The notes below the pieces were generated by a model, which did no database searches, was not told the DNA's origin, and saw only the letters and a list, made by a program, of their open reading frames with translations. Made by a program: the position numbers and the translations under genes. Shown piece after piece: positions 1 to 8,249 of a stretch of 59,742 nt of DNA (position 1 is its first letter; every line of letters starts with the position of its first letter). Source of the stretch: Christensenella sp. UBA7703 (GTDB taxonomy: Bacteria > Bacillota > Clostridia > Christensenellales > CAG-138); NCBI GenBank assembly GCA_002482505.1, contig DLGD01000036.1, forward strand, positions 119,032-178,773. The letters run 5' to 3'.

Positions 1-794
1 CCCGCCTGTACGCGGATTGCGCCGACCCAGATGAGCAGCGCGATGGCAAGGTTGATGATGACATATGTCGCGGGGTTGAGCAAAGACGCGATGCGCCCGA
101 CCGCGCGCTGCATCGAAAACAGCAGCCCGTTTTCGCGGCGGAACGCGTCCGCTTCGCTTTCCTCCAACCCAAAGGCGCGCACCACGCGCACGCCGACGAG
201 GTTTTGCCGCACGGCGCCGACGATGCGATCCAGCCGCGCCTGCACCGCGCGATAGAGCGGAATGCACACGAGCATCACCGCAAACACGGCTATGGCGAGC
301 AGCGGAATTGCCCCGGCGAACACGAGCGCGGCTTTTGCGTCCACTGTGAACGCCAGTATCGCCGCGCCAAACACGATAAACGGCGAGCGCAAAAGCAAGC
401 GCAGCGTGAGGTTCACCCCCGTTTGCGCCTGGTTGCTGTCGCTTGTGAGCCGCGTGACCAGCGTGGAAACACCAACGGTGTCCAGATCGGAAAACGAGAG
501 CGACTGAATCTTTTCAAACAGCGCGCGCTTGACCTCTTTGCCGAAGCCTGCCGCCGCCTTTGCCGCGTAGTATTGCGCGGTGATAGAGCTCACAAGCCCC
601 GCCAGCGCAAGCCCCGCCAGCAGCAGGCACATGCGAAGAATAAACCCCTTATCTCCGCCTGCGATGCCACGGTCGATCAGCGCCGCCATAACCAGCGGCA
701 CGGCAAGCTCCAGTCCCGCTTCAAAGAGCTTGAACAGGGGGCTTAGTATGCTTTCTTTTCGATATTCGCTTAAATGCTTTAGTAACGATTTCAA
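1..794 (-). CDS. ABC exporter, membrane domain (partial, 3' end off the window)
   Basis: Reading the minus strand from a TTG at 794 gives an open frame of about 264 codons that runs off the left edge. The sequence shows an amphipathic N terminus followed by several membrane helices (for example AALIDRGIAGGDKG leading into a leucine/alanine-rich segment) and the cytoplasmic-loop pattern FGLEESEADAFRREN that is usual in fused membrane-ATPase exporters of the multidrug type. The ATPase domain would lie outside the window. An AGGA lies five bases before the TTG. The start could instead be an internal codon. The substrate cannot be told; the type commonly works as a heterodimer with a second exporter gene, which may follow off-window. 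Confidence 0.8.
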   Translation of the reverse strand, partial: MKSLLKHLSEYRKESILSPLFKLFEAGLELAVPLVMAALIDRGIAGGDKGFILRMCLLLAGLALAGLVSSITAQYYAAKAAAGFGKEVKRALFEKIQSLSFSDLDTVGVSTLVTRLTSDSNQAQTGVNLTLRLLLRSPFIVFGAAILAFTVDAKAALVFAGAIPLLAIAVFAVMLVCIPLYRAVQARLDRIVGAVRQNLVGVRVVRAFGLEESEADAFRRENGLLFSMQRAVGRIASLLNPATYVIINLAIALLIWVGAIRVQA

Positions 795-844
795 TTGATC
801 CTATACGCTCACGATCACTGTTTCTTTTTCGATTGAACATTGTT

Positions 845-853
845 ATTATAACA
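845..853 (-). promoter_or_regulatory. extended -10 promoter for the ABC exporter
   Basis: On the minus strand this reads TGTTATAAT, a perfect -10 with the extended TG motif, about 50 bases before the TTG start at 794. No convincing -35 is visible, which is expected for extended -10 promoters. Confidence 0.5.
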
Positions 854-1028
854 TTTCCCCCGGGCGGTTGCCCCCGTAATCCGTTTTATTGTGTTTCATA
901 TTTCCACAGATGTCAAAAAAACATCCTCTTCTCCAGTCTGTATTTTATTAGAAAAAGCAATCTCGCAAAAAAACACGCAAAACGCAGCGCTTTCTCCTTA
1001 TGATCAAACCCGTGTGTTGGTTTTATTC

Positions 1029-1056
1029 TTGACAAATCTTTTTTATCGTGTATAAC
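1029..1056 (+). promoter_or_regulatory. promoter of the ATP synthase operon
   Basis: TTGACA (1029-1034), a 16-base spacer and TATAAC (1051-1056) form a near-consensus sigma-A promoter. It is the only strong plus-strand promoter seen before atpI and implies an untranslated leader of about 250 bases. Confidence 0.7.
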
Positions 1057-1066
1057 GGTACTGTGT

Positions 1067-1176
1067 TATCGATACCACGGCGATTGGCGTTATCAAAACG
1101 CTGTTTTGCCGCCGGATGATTCCGCTGCAAAGGCTTTACATCCGAAATGTAAAGTTGTAGAATGCTAGTATCGATA
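1067..1176 (+). ncRNA. candidate structured leader RNA of the atp operon
   Basis: The 250-base leader can fold into a closed multi-stem element. TATCGATAC (1067-1075) pairs with GTATCGATA (1168-1176). Inside lie a small hairpin (1087-1091 with 1097-1101) and an 8-bp hairpin CTTTACAT/ATGTAAAG (1134-1141 with 1147-1154). The closing stem contains ATCGAT, which is self-complementary, so the two copies could also be a protein site. I do not recognise a known riboswitch consensus here. The rest of the gene-free stretch 795-1311 holds the two promoters and nothing else I can identify. Confidence 0.3.
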
Positions 1177-1311
1177 TCCTGTCCTTGGCGTCGCTGCCGC
1201 ATCTGCAACCCCTTTCTGTAGATTCCGGGCGCACCTTCGCTGAGCGGGATTTTTGTCTTGATTTGGGATGTTTATCACGCATCTCTGATCGATTGCAGGA
1301 GGTATGGACGG

Positions 1312-1581
1312 ATGATCGGTTTCTTGATTGGCCTTGTTTGCGGCGCGGGCGAGCTTTTTCTGCTCACGCGGGTGATAAAGGCAGTCTCTGCGGGTCGTTC
1401 CCTGCAAACCGTTGCGCTCGTCTTTGCGAAAATTCTTCTGTTTGCCGCGGCTCTGGTTCCCGTTGCGCTGTTCTTTCAGCGTGAACTACTCTGGTGCGGC
1501 ATTGGAATCTCATCCGTTCTCGTCGCCGGCGCGGTTATCATCAACGTGCTCATGCGCAGAAACGGGAAAGGAGACCGGTAA
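1312..1581 (+). CDS. atpI: ATP synthase subunit I-like membrane protein
   Basis: An 89-residue hydrophobic protein with about three or four membrane helices, ending in a short basic tail (LMRRNGKGDR). The start at 1312 is chosen because AGGAGG (1297-1302) lies nine bases upstream; a longer frame from 1258 lacks a site. It ends directly against the atpB start. AtpI-like proteins in this position are thought to help assemble the c-ring or move Mg2+. The assignment rests on position, size and hydrophobicity, not on conserved residues. Confidence 0.65.
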   Translation: MIGFLIGLVCGAGELFLLTRVIKAVSAGRSLQTVALVFAKILLFAAALVPVALFFQRELLWCGIGISSVLVAGAVIINVLMRRNGKGDR

Positions 1582-2490
1582 ATGCAATTTAACATGCCTT
1601 CTGTCGGAAAATGGATCGCGATCCTGCTCTCGCTGCTGCTCGGCATAGCCGCGCTTGTTTTGCGCGCGCGCATTGCACAGCCGGAGAAGACGGAAGAAGG
1701 CTACAAGCCCGCCAAGAAAAAACGCAACCTGCTGATGATGGCGGGCGTGCTGTTGCTCTGGCTTTGCAGCGGGCTCTTCCTCGGCTGCTTTGGCCTCGGA
1801 GGGCGGGTTTTCCAGGTTGCAATCAGCCCTGAGCGGATGAATATTCTCGGTTTCTCCGTGAGTTCCACCGTGTTTGTCTCCTGGATCGTGATTGCGGCGC
1901 TCGCGCTGCTCGCGCTTTTGCTTCGCGTCTTCGTGATTCCGCGCTTCAAGGAGACCCCGCGCGGCATACAGCTTGTGCTGGAAACCGCGGTCAGCGCGAT
2001 CAACGATCTGACAAAAGAAAAATACGGGCACGCAAATGAAGGGCTCGCATCCTATTTCTTCGCGCTGGCGGCGCTGTTCGTCGGCTCTGCAATCGTGGAG
2101 CTGTTCGGGTTCCGTCCGCCGACGACCGACCTGAGTATGACGCTTTCCTATGCGCTGGTGACATTCGTGCTCATCAATTTCTACGGCATCTATAAAAAGG
2201 GCGTCAAGGGGCGGCTCCAAAGCTTTGTCCGCCCAAAGGCAATCATCGCGCCGTTTAAGCTTCTCTCCGATCTTGCCGTGCCGATTTCGCTGGCTTGCCG
2301 ACTCTTTGGCAACATGCTCGGCGGCATGGTCGTGGTCGAGCTGGTCTATTTCGCGCTCGGCGCCTTCTCGGTCGGCATTCCTGCGGTGCTTGGGCTTTAT
2401 TTCAACGCCTTCCACCCATTGATCCAGTTTTTCATCTTCATCAACCTTTCGCTTACATTCATCGGCGAGGCTGTAGAAGAGGTCGAGTAA
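1582..2490 (+). CDS. atpB: F0F1 ATP synthase subunit a
   Basis: Subunit a forms the proton or sodium half-channels beside the c-ring. The essential arginine is in SLACRLFGNMLGG (R240), and the C terminus has the usual FIFINLSLTFIGEAVE helix. At 302 residues it is longer than the usual 230-270: about 100 N-terminal residues carry two extra hydrophobic segments (about 10-28 and 50-72) separated by a lysine-rich stretch (KPAKKKR). The start codon abuts the atpI stop. The extension is an elaboration seen here; what it does is unknown. Confidence 0.95.
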   Translation: MQFNMPSVGKWIAILLSLLLGIAALVLRARIAQPEKTEEGYKPAKKKRNLLMMAGVLLLWLCSGLFLGCFGLGGRVFQVAISPERMNILGFSVSSTVFVSWIVIAALALLALLLRVFVIPRFKETPRGIQLVLETAVSAINDLTKEKYGHANEGLASYFFALAALFVGSAIVELFGFRPPTTDLSMTLSYALVTFVLINFYGIYKKGVKGRLQSFVRPKAIIAPFKLLSDLAVPISLACRLFGNMLGGMVVVELVYFALGAFSVGIPAVLGLYFNAFHPLIQFFIFINLSLTFIGEAVEEVE

Positions 2491-2566
2491 TCCATACCGG
2501 CCGATGAACAGTACACGATCAGGCCGGATACAATAGTACCAGTATTACTTTAGGAGGATTCTTACC

Positions 2567-2800
2567 ATGACGGATATCGGATTGATCGCAATCGGCGCAG
2601 GCCTCGCGGTGCTCACGGGTGCGGGCGCAGGCCTCGGCATGGGCATCGCCACCGGCAAGGCCGTGGAAGCGGTCGCACGCCAGCCGGAAGCCAACAGCAA
2701 GATCAACGCGCTGCTCCTGCTCGGTCTCGCGCTAACGGAGTCGACCGCCATCTATGGCTTTGTCACCGCACTTGTCATGATCTTTACGATGGGCAAATAA
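2567..2800 (+). CDS. atpE: F0F1 ATP synthase subunit c
   Basis: A 77-residue hairpin of two membrane helices, with the glycine-rich helix 1 (GAGAGLGMG, residues 18-26), the ARQPEA loop (R38-Q39-P40) and the ion carboxylate E58 in helix 2. Around E58 it keeps E-S-T and a tyrosine four residues on (E58, S59, T60, Y63), as in Na+-binding c subunits. The helix-1 glutamine that supplies a Na+ ligand in Ilyobacter-type rings is replaced by M25. Ion preference is therefore uncertain. A good AGGAGG site lies at 2552-2557. Confidence 0.97.
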   Translation: MTDIGLIAIGAGLAVLTGAGAGLGMGIATGKAVEAVARQPEANSKINALLLLGLALTESTAIYGFVTALVMIFTMGK

Positions 2801-2821
2801 CGTAGCCAAAGAGGGGTATCC

Positions 2822-3298
2822 ATGGAATTTCACCTGATCGATTTCATCGAGCACGCGCTCAACCTCCTCATTCTCTTCCTCTTGCTGCGCCACTTTTTGT
2901 ATAAACCGGTCAGCAAGTTCATGGCGGAGCGCGAGGCAAATTTTGCGCGCGAGCGCGAGCAGCTCGACGCAAGCCGGAACGAGGCAAATGTGCTCAAAGT
3001 ACAATATGAAACCTCGATGAAAAACGCGCGGCTTGACGCGGAACACATCGCGGAGGAGCGCCGCAAGGCAGCCGAACGCGAGGCGGAAGACCTCCGCAAA
3101 AAAGCCAAGCAGGATGCGCAGGGCATCCTTTCCGACGCGATGCATCAAGCCGTTGCCGAACGCGAGGGCATGATGAACGAGCTCAAAACCCAGACGGCGG
3201 AGCTCGCCGTCGACATTGCGGGAAAGATTCTGGAGCGTGAGGTCACACAAGAGGATCACCAGCGCATCATCGACAGCTTTTTCGACAAAGTCGGATAA
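2822..3298 (+). CDS. atpF: F0F1 ATP synthase subunit b
   Basis: The 158-residue peripheral-stalk protein has one N-terminal membrane helix (about residues 10-28, LNLLILFLLLRHFLYKPV) and then a long charged coiled coil to about residue 120. Length is normal, so no delta domain is fused to its C terminus, unlike the b-delta fusion known in mycobacteria. The start has GGGG at 2812-2815. The next gene begins 128 bases downstream, where atpH would normally sit. Confidence 0.95.
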   Translation: MEFHLIDFIEHALNLLILFLLLRHFLYKPVSKFMAEREANFAREREQLDASRNEANVLKVQYETSMKNARLDAEHIAEERRKAAEREAEDLRKKAKQDAQGILSDAMHQAVAEREGMMNELKTQTAELAVDIAGKILEREVTQEDHQRIIDSFFDKVG

Positions 3299-3426
3299 GG
3301 CGGCTTTTGCTGTGCATGAAACAGCGTGCCGTTTGAGCTGGTTTCCCGTTACGTCTTTTTTTGCGGATGCCGGCACGCATGGATTTGCACAGACACTTGA
3401 ACTCTTTTTAGGAAAGTGAGCTCCGT

Positions 3427-5217
3427 ATGGCTCTAAGAGGCGAATTATACACCGCCGGCCCGTTCGGCGAAGAACAAATCGAGTCCGTCAAACGGCACTT
3501 CTGCGAAATGCTTGGCCAGGAGGTCTCCTTTGAGGTCAAGCAAAACGAAGCGCTGATCGGCGGTTTTCTCGCCATCATCGACGGAAAGATTTATGACGCG
3601 AGCGTTGCCTACCGCGTCAAGGAAGCGCAGCACCTGCTTGTGAGCAACAGCGTCTCCGGCGCGGAGATCACGGCGGAAAACGTCCGCCTGAGCGGGAGCG
3701 AGCAAAAGCCGTTTCACAGCAACGCGTCGGACATTGGGAAAACGCTCAAGCGCCGCATCCGTTCATTTGAAAACAAATCGGCAGTCTATGAGTACGGCAT
3801 CGTCACCAGTGTAGGCGACGGCGTTGTGCGGATAGAGGGTCTTTCGCATACCCGATATGGCGAGCAGATCGCCTTTGAAAACGATGTGTACGGCATGACC
3901 ATGGACCTTGAACTGGACGGCGTCGGCGCCGTGCTTCTCAACGGTCAGGACAGTGTCCGCGTGGGCGAGCGCGTTTATGGCACCGGCCGCGTGGTCGAGG
4001 TGCCGGTCGGCGACGAGTTGCTGGGGCGCGTCGTGAACCCCATCGGTATGCCGCTGGACGACAAACCACTCAGCGCCGCACGCTACCGCCCCGTGGAATC
4101 CCCCGCGCCGCGCATCATCGACCGTCAGGCGGTCAACGAACCGCTGATGACCGGGCTTCTCGCGGTGGACAGCATCATTCCCATCGGGCGCGGGCAGCGC
4201 GAGCTGATCATCGGCGACCGGCAGACGGGCAAAACGACCATCGCCATCGATACCATCATCAACCAGCGCGGCAAGCACGTGAACTGCGTCTATGTCGCAA
4301 TCGGACAGAAGCTCTCCACCGTCGCGCAGATTTATGAAATCCTGCAATCGGCAGGCGCGATGGACTATACCGTCATCGTCGTTGCAAACGCGAGCGACTG
4401 CGCGGCGATGCAATACCTTGCGCCTTACGCCGGCTGCGCCATTGCGGAGCAGTTTATGTATGACGGGAAAGACGCGCTGGTCATCTATGACGACCTAAGC
4501 AAGCATGCGGTGGCGTATCGCGCCATGTCTCTGCTTTTGCACCGCCCGCCGGGACGCGAGGCATACCCCGGCGACGTATTCTATCTGCACAGCAGGCTTT
4601 TGGAGCGTGCGGGACATCTGAGCGAGGCAAACGGCGGCGGCTCGCTGACCGCGCTGCCCATCGTCGAAACCATGGCGAGCGATATCTCCGCCTATATTCC
4701 GACCAACGTGATTTCGATTACGGACGGCCAGATCTATCTGGAGCCGGAGTTGTTCCATTCCGGCGTGCGCCCTGCGGTCAACGTTGGCCTCTCGGTCTCC
4801 CGCGTCGGCAGCGCCGCGCAGAAGAAGGCCATGCGCAAGGTGGTTAAAAAACTCCGCCTCACACTCGCGCAATATCGCGAACTGCAGATTTTCGCGCAGT
4901 TCGGCTCCGACATCGACAGCGTGACCAAGGAGATTCTGGACAACGGCGATCGCCTCAGCGAGACGCTTAAACAAAACCAGCACGAGCCGCTCCAGATGAG
5001 CGAACAGGTGCTGCTGCTCTACGCGGTGATGAACGGGTACCTCAAAGATGTATCCTCGCCACATGTGCGCGCCTTCCAAAAAGGGCTTTTGCAATATGTG
5101 CGCCGCAACTACAGCACAATGCTGGATGAAATTGAAGAAAGCGGAGACTTGACGGACGAAATTGCAGACGAACTGCGCGCCGCGATCGAAAACTATCAGC
5201 TCACCTGCAAGGCGTAA
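3427..5217 (+). CDS. atpA: delta(C-terminal)-alpha fusion subunit of F1 ATP synthase
   Basis: 596 residues instead of about 500. From about residue 100 on this is a complete alpha subunit: N-terminal helix and beta-barrel (SDIGKTLKRRIRSF, then YGIVTSVGDGVVRIEGL), P-loop GDRQTGKT (263-270) and the arginine-finger segment VGLSVSRVGSAAQ. Residues 1-72 match the C-terminal domain of the delta/OSCP subunit: an EEQIESVKR helix, the QEVSFEV strand, the ALIGGF turn and GKIYDASVAYRVK, equivalent to GDMVIDGSVRGRLERL in E. coli delta. The helical N-terminal domain of delta is not present here or in the 128-base gap upstream, and there is no separate atpH. AGGAAAG (3410-3416) supports the ATG at 3427, so the extension is translated as part of the gene. 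Confidence 0.93.
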   Translation: MALRGELYTAGPFGEEQIESVKRHFCEMLGQEVSFEVKQNEALIGGFLAIIDGKIYDASVAYRVKEAQHLLVSNSVSGAEITAENVRLSGSEQKPFHSNASDIGKTLKRRIRSFENKSAVYEYGIVTSVGDGVVRIEGLSHTRYGEQIAFENDVYGMTMDLELDGVGAVLLNGQDSVRVGERVYGTGRVVEVPVGDELLGRVVNPIGMPLDDKPLSAARYRPVESPAPRIIDRQAVNEPLMTGLLAVDSIIPIGRGQRELIIGDRQTGKTTIAIDTIINQRGKHVNCVYVAIGQKLSTVAQIYEILQSAGAMDYTVIVVANASDCAAMQYLAPYAGCAIAEQFMYDGKDALVIYDDLSKHAVAYRAMSLLLHRPPGREAYPGDVFYLHSRLLERAGHLSEANGGGSLTALPIVETMASDISAYIPTNVISITDGQIYLEPELFHSGVRPAVNVGLSVSRVGSAAQKKAMRKVVKKLRLTLAQYRELQIFAQFGSDIDSVTKEILDNGDRLSETLKQNQHEPLQMSEQVLLLYAVMNGYLKDVSSPHVRAFQKGLLQYVRRNYSTMLDEIEESGDLTDEIADELRAAIENYQLTCKA

Positions 5218-5265
5218 CCGCATTTTTGTAAACACCGGATCAACCCCGAAAGGAGGCCCCGCCCC

Positions 5266-6192
5266 ATGGCAAACGTCAGCGACATTCGCTTTCATATCAA
5301 GAGCGTGAAGCAAACACGCCAGATCACCAATGCCATGCACATGGTCTCCGCGGCGCGCATGCGCAAGGCTCTCGACGGCATCGCGAAAAACCGCTCCTAT
5401 TTTTACCATGCACTGGATGTGATCGTCGACATTCGAAACCATACGGGTGACATCACGCACCCGTACCTCAAGCACCGCGCGGGAGACAAGGTCGCCTATA
5501 TCGTCGTCTCCGGCGAGAAAGGGCTTTCCGGTTCCTATAACCACGCCGTGCTCGCGCTTGCAGATAGCCTGATGGAGGACAAGAACGTCATTGAGGTCTA
5601 CACCATCGGCAGCGTCGGCACCTCGCATTTCTTGCGCCGCGGCATCACGCCGGACCGGCACTTTGAACGTCTCGCGGAAAAGCCGAAGCTCGACCAGGTG
5701 CGAAGACTCATGACTATACTCATCGAGCAATATGACCGCGGGGAGATCGACGAACTCAGAATCGTCTACACCCGCTTTATCAATACCCTTTCACGTGAGC
5801 CGATGGAGCAGAAGCTGCTTCCGGTCGAGCTCAACGACTTCAAGCGCGGCAGGCCGACCAGCACGCAGGACGAGGCGTATGATCGCTCCTATATCCTCTA
5901 TGACCCTTCGCCGAAAGAGGTGCTCAACGCTCTGATTCCGCAGCTCTTGATCGGCTATGTCTACGGTGCGATTGTACACGCCTATGCAAGCGAAAACTGC
6001 TCCCGCATGGCCGCGATGGAAAACGCCACGCGTAGCGCGGACAAGATGATTGAAAAACTGACGCAGCAATATCACGCCGTGCGCCAGCTCACCATTACCA
6101 ACGAGCTAGCCGATATCATCGGCGCCGCCAACGCGGCAAACGCGGCAAGGTCAGCAGACGCCGCCTATTATCCGGAGGAAAAACGCCCATGA
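5266..6192 (+). CDS. atpG: F0F1 ATP synthase subunit gamma
   Basis: The rotor shaft of F1. The N-terminal helix (RFHIKSVKQTRQITNAMHMVSAARMRKA) and C-terminal helix (ENCSRMAAMENATRSADKMI and NELADIIGAANA) carry the family signatures. At 308 residues it is about 20 longer than usual, mostly as a C-terminal alanine-rich tail. AAAGGAGG lies eight to ten bases before the start. Its last four bases (ATGA) overlap the atpD start, so gamma and beta are probably translationally coupled. Confidence 0.95.
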   Translation: MANVSDIRFHIKSVKQTRQITNAMHMVSAARMRKALDGIAKNRSYFYHALDVIVDIRNHTGDITHPYLKHRAGDKVAYIVVSGEKGLSGSYNHAVLALADSLMEDKNVIEVYTIGSVGTSHFLRRGITPDRHFERLAEKPKLDQVRRLMTILIEQYDRGEIDELRIVYTRFINTLSREPMEQKLLPVELNDFKRGRPTSTQDEAYDRSYILYDPSPKEVLNALIPQLLIGYVYGAIVHAYASENCSRMAAMENATRSADKMIEKLTQQYHAVRQLTITNELADIIGAANAANAARSADAAYYPEEKRP

Positions 6193-7598
6193 CGGAACAA
6201 GAACGTACCGGAAGCATCATCCGTATCATCGGCCCCGTGCTGGATGTGCGCTTCAAAGAAGGCAGCGAGCCGCTGATCAAAACACTGCTCGTCACCAAGA
6301 CGGAGCCACCCGTCCATATCGAGGTCGTGCAGCACCACTCCCCCGGCGTGGTGCGCGCCATCGCGCTGGAACCCACGGAAGGGCTTTCCTGCGGAATTGA
6401 GGTCACAAACACCGACGGCGGCATCCGCGTCCCCGTCGGCGAGAATGTGCTTGGCCGCGTGATCGACTGCCTGGGCCGCCCGATCGACGGGCTCGGCCCG
6501 ATTGACGCCCCCCAGCGGGACGTACATCAGGCGCCGCCTTCTTTTCTGCTTCAGCGGCCTTCGACCACGCTCTTTGAAACGGGCATCAAGGTCATCGATC
6601 TGTTAGCCCCCTACCCCGTCGGCGGCAAGATCGGTCTCTTTGGCGGAGCCGGCGTAGGCAAGACCGTCTTGATTCTGGAGCTCATCCACAATATCGCAAA
6701 AAACCGCGGCGGTTATTCGGTCTTCACCGGCGTTGGCGAACGCAGCCGCGAGGGCACGGATCTGATCGCGGATATGCGCGAAAGCGGCGTAATCGCGCGT
6801 ACCTCCCTTGCCTTCGGGCAGATGAACGAGCCGCCGGGATCGCGCATGCGCGTGGCGCTCGCCGGGCTTTCGATGGCGGAATACATCCGCGACGAGATGC
6901 ATCAGGACGTGCTGCTCTTCATCGACAATATCTTCCGCTTTGTGCAGGCGGGCAACGAAGTCTCCGCGCTGCTTGGCCGCATGCCGAGCGCGGTCGGTTA
7001 CCAACCGACGCTGGCAAACGAGCTGGGCGAGCTGCAGGAGCGCATCGCGAGCACGCCGCACGGCTCAATTACCTCCGTGCAGGCGATCTATGTCCCCGCG
7101 GACGACCTGACCGACCCTGCACCGGCAACGATTTTCTCGCATTTAGACGCGACGACGGTGCTCTCCCGCGCGATTGCCGAAATCGGCATCTATCCCGCGG
7201 TTGACCCGCTTGCCTCCTCCTCCCGCATTCTGGAGCCTGCCATCGTTGGCGAGCGGCACTATAGCGTTGCCCGGCGCGTGCAGGAAACACTCCAGCGCTA
7301 TCACGAGCTGCAGGATATCATCGCCATCCTCGGTATGGACGAGCTTTCCGACGACGACCGGCAGACGGTCTACCGCGCGAGAAAGATTCAAAACTTCCTA
7401 TCCCAGCCGATGCATGTGGCGGAGGTCTACAGCGGACAGCCCGGCTGCTCCGTCGCGCTCTTGGACACAATTGCAAGCTTTGAGGAGATTGTCGACGGCA
7501 AAGTGGACGATATTCCGGAGTCTCTGTTCCTGCTTGCGGGTGGCATCGCCGAGGTGCGCGCGCGCTACGCCGAGATGAAGCACAGCGAGCAAGCATGA
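6189..7598 (+). CDS. atpD: F0F1 ATP synthase subunit beta
   Basis: The catalytic subunit, 469 residues, normal length. P-loop GGAGVGKT at 152-159, the GERSREG loop with the catalytic-glutamate region, and the DDLTDPAP segment are all present. It overlaps atpG by four bases. About 100 bases separate it from atpC. Confidence 0.97.
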   Translation: MTEQERTGSIIRIIGPVLDVRFKEGSEPLIKTLLVTKTEPPVHIEVVQHHSPGVVRAIALEPTEGLSCGIEVTNTDGGIRVPVGENVLGRVIDCLGRPIDGLGPIDAPQRDVHQAPPSFLLQRPSTTLFETGIKVIDLLAPYPVGGKIGLFGGAGVGKTVLILELIHNIAKNRGGYSVFTGVGERSREGTDLIADMRESGVIARTSLAFGQMNEPPGSRMRVALAGLSMAEYIRDEMHQDVLLFIDNIFRFVQAGNEVSALLGRMPSAVGYQPTLANELGELQERIASTPHGSITSVQAIYVPADDLTDPAPATIFSHLDATTVLSRAIAEIGIYPAVDPLASSSRILEPAIVGERHYSVARRVQETLQRYHELQDIIAILGMDELSDDDRQTVYRARKIQNFLSQPMHVAEVYSGQPGCSVALLDTIASFEEIVDGKVDDIPESLFLLAGGIAEVRARYAEMKHSEQA

Positions 7599-7700
7599 CC
7601 GCTCCCGAGTAAAAACCCAATGTAAAATCAATTTTCACGATCAATCCAGTCAACCGCATCCAAAAAAATCGATTGCATGCGCAATCGGAGAGGAGAGATC

Positions 7701-8120
7701 ATGGCAAAACCCTTTAACCTCATGGTTGTCACGCCGGAGCGGGAGTTTTTCAGCGGAGAAGCGGTCTATGTCAGCGTTCAATCCATCGCGGGCACGCTCG
7801 GCGTCATGGCAGGGCATGTGCCAATGGTTTCGGCGCTGGATGTCGGCGTACTGGAAATCCAAACGGACGAACACACGACCCGCACAGCGTTTCACTCCGA
7901 AGGGTTTATCGAGGTTCGTCCTGAGTGCGTCTATATTCTCTCCCAAGCCTGCGAATGGCCGGAGGAAATCGACGAAAAGCGTGCCCTCGAAGCGGAGCAG
8001 CGGGCGCAGGAGCGCCTGCAGCAGGAGCGCGGCGATCAGCTCGGCACCATGGGGCACAGCAAGGTTGCCCTCATGCGCGCCATGACACGGCGAAAGATCA
8101 AATCGATGTCCTCCAAATAA
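7701..8120 (+). CDS. atpC: F0F1 ATP synthase subunit epsilon
   Basis: 139 residues: an N-terminal beta-sandwich (FNLMVVTPEREFFSGEAVYV, GTLGVMAGHVPMV) and a C-terminal helical arm (IDEKRALEAEQRAQERLQ) that inhibits ATP hydrolysis in many bacteria. The start at 7701 follows GGAGAGGAGA; an upstream ATG at 7677 has no site. A terminator follows, so this ends the operon. Confidence 0.93.
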   Translation: MAKPFNLMVVTPEREFFSGEAVYVSVQSIAGTLGVMAGHVPMVSALDVGVLEIQTDEHTTRTAFHSEGFIEVRPECVYILSQACEWPEEIDEKRALEAEQRAQERLQQERGDQLGTMGHSKVALMRAMTRRKIKSMSSK

Positions 8121-8138
8121 TCCCTCGCCAAACGTACC

Positions 8139-8172
8139 CGCGCTCCGGTCAAACGGGGCGCGGTTTTGTTTT
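8139..8172 (+). terminator. terminator of the atp operon
   Basis: A 9-bp GC-rich stem (CGCGCTCCG with CGGGGCGCG, one G-U pair) with a six-base loop is followed by GTTTTGTTTT. Confidence 0.85.
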
Positions 8173-8249
8173 GGATTGCGCCTTGCCGCCGCATTTCATA
8201 TAATAAAGTCAGCCGCAAAGAAAATTCGTCTGAAAGAAGGTGCCGGTCA

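Noticed and set aside
3216..3419. Remnant of the delta N-terminal domain between atpF and atpA
   Set aside because: The only open frame there overlaps atpF out of frame and its residues do not match the YAKALFELA-type helices of delta.
4495..5730. A 411-codon open frame on the minus strand opposite atpA-atpG
   Set aside because: Shadow of conserved genes; no promoter, ribosome site or recognisable domain.
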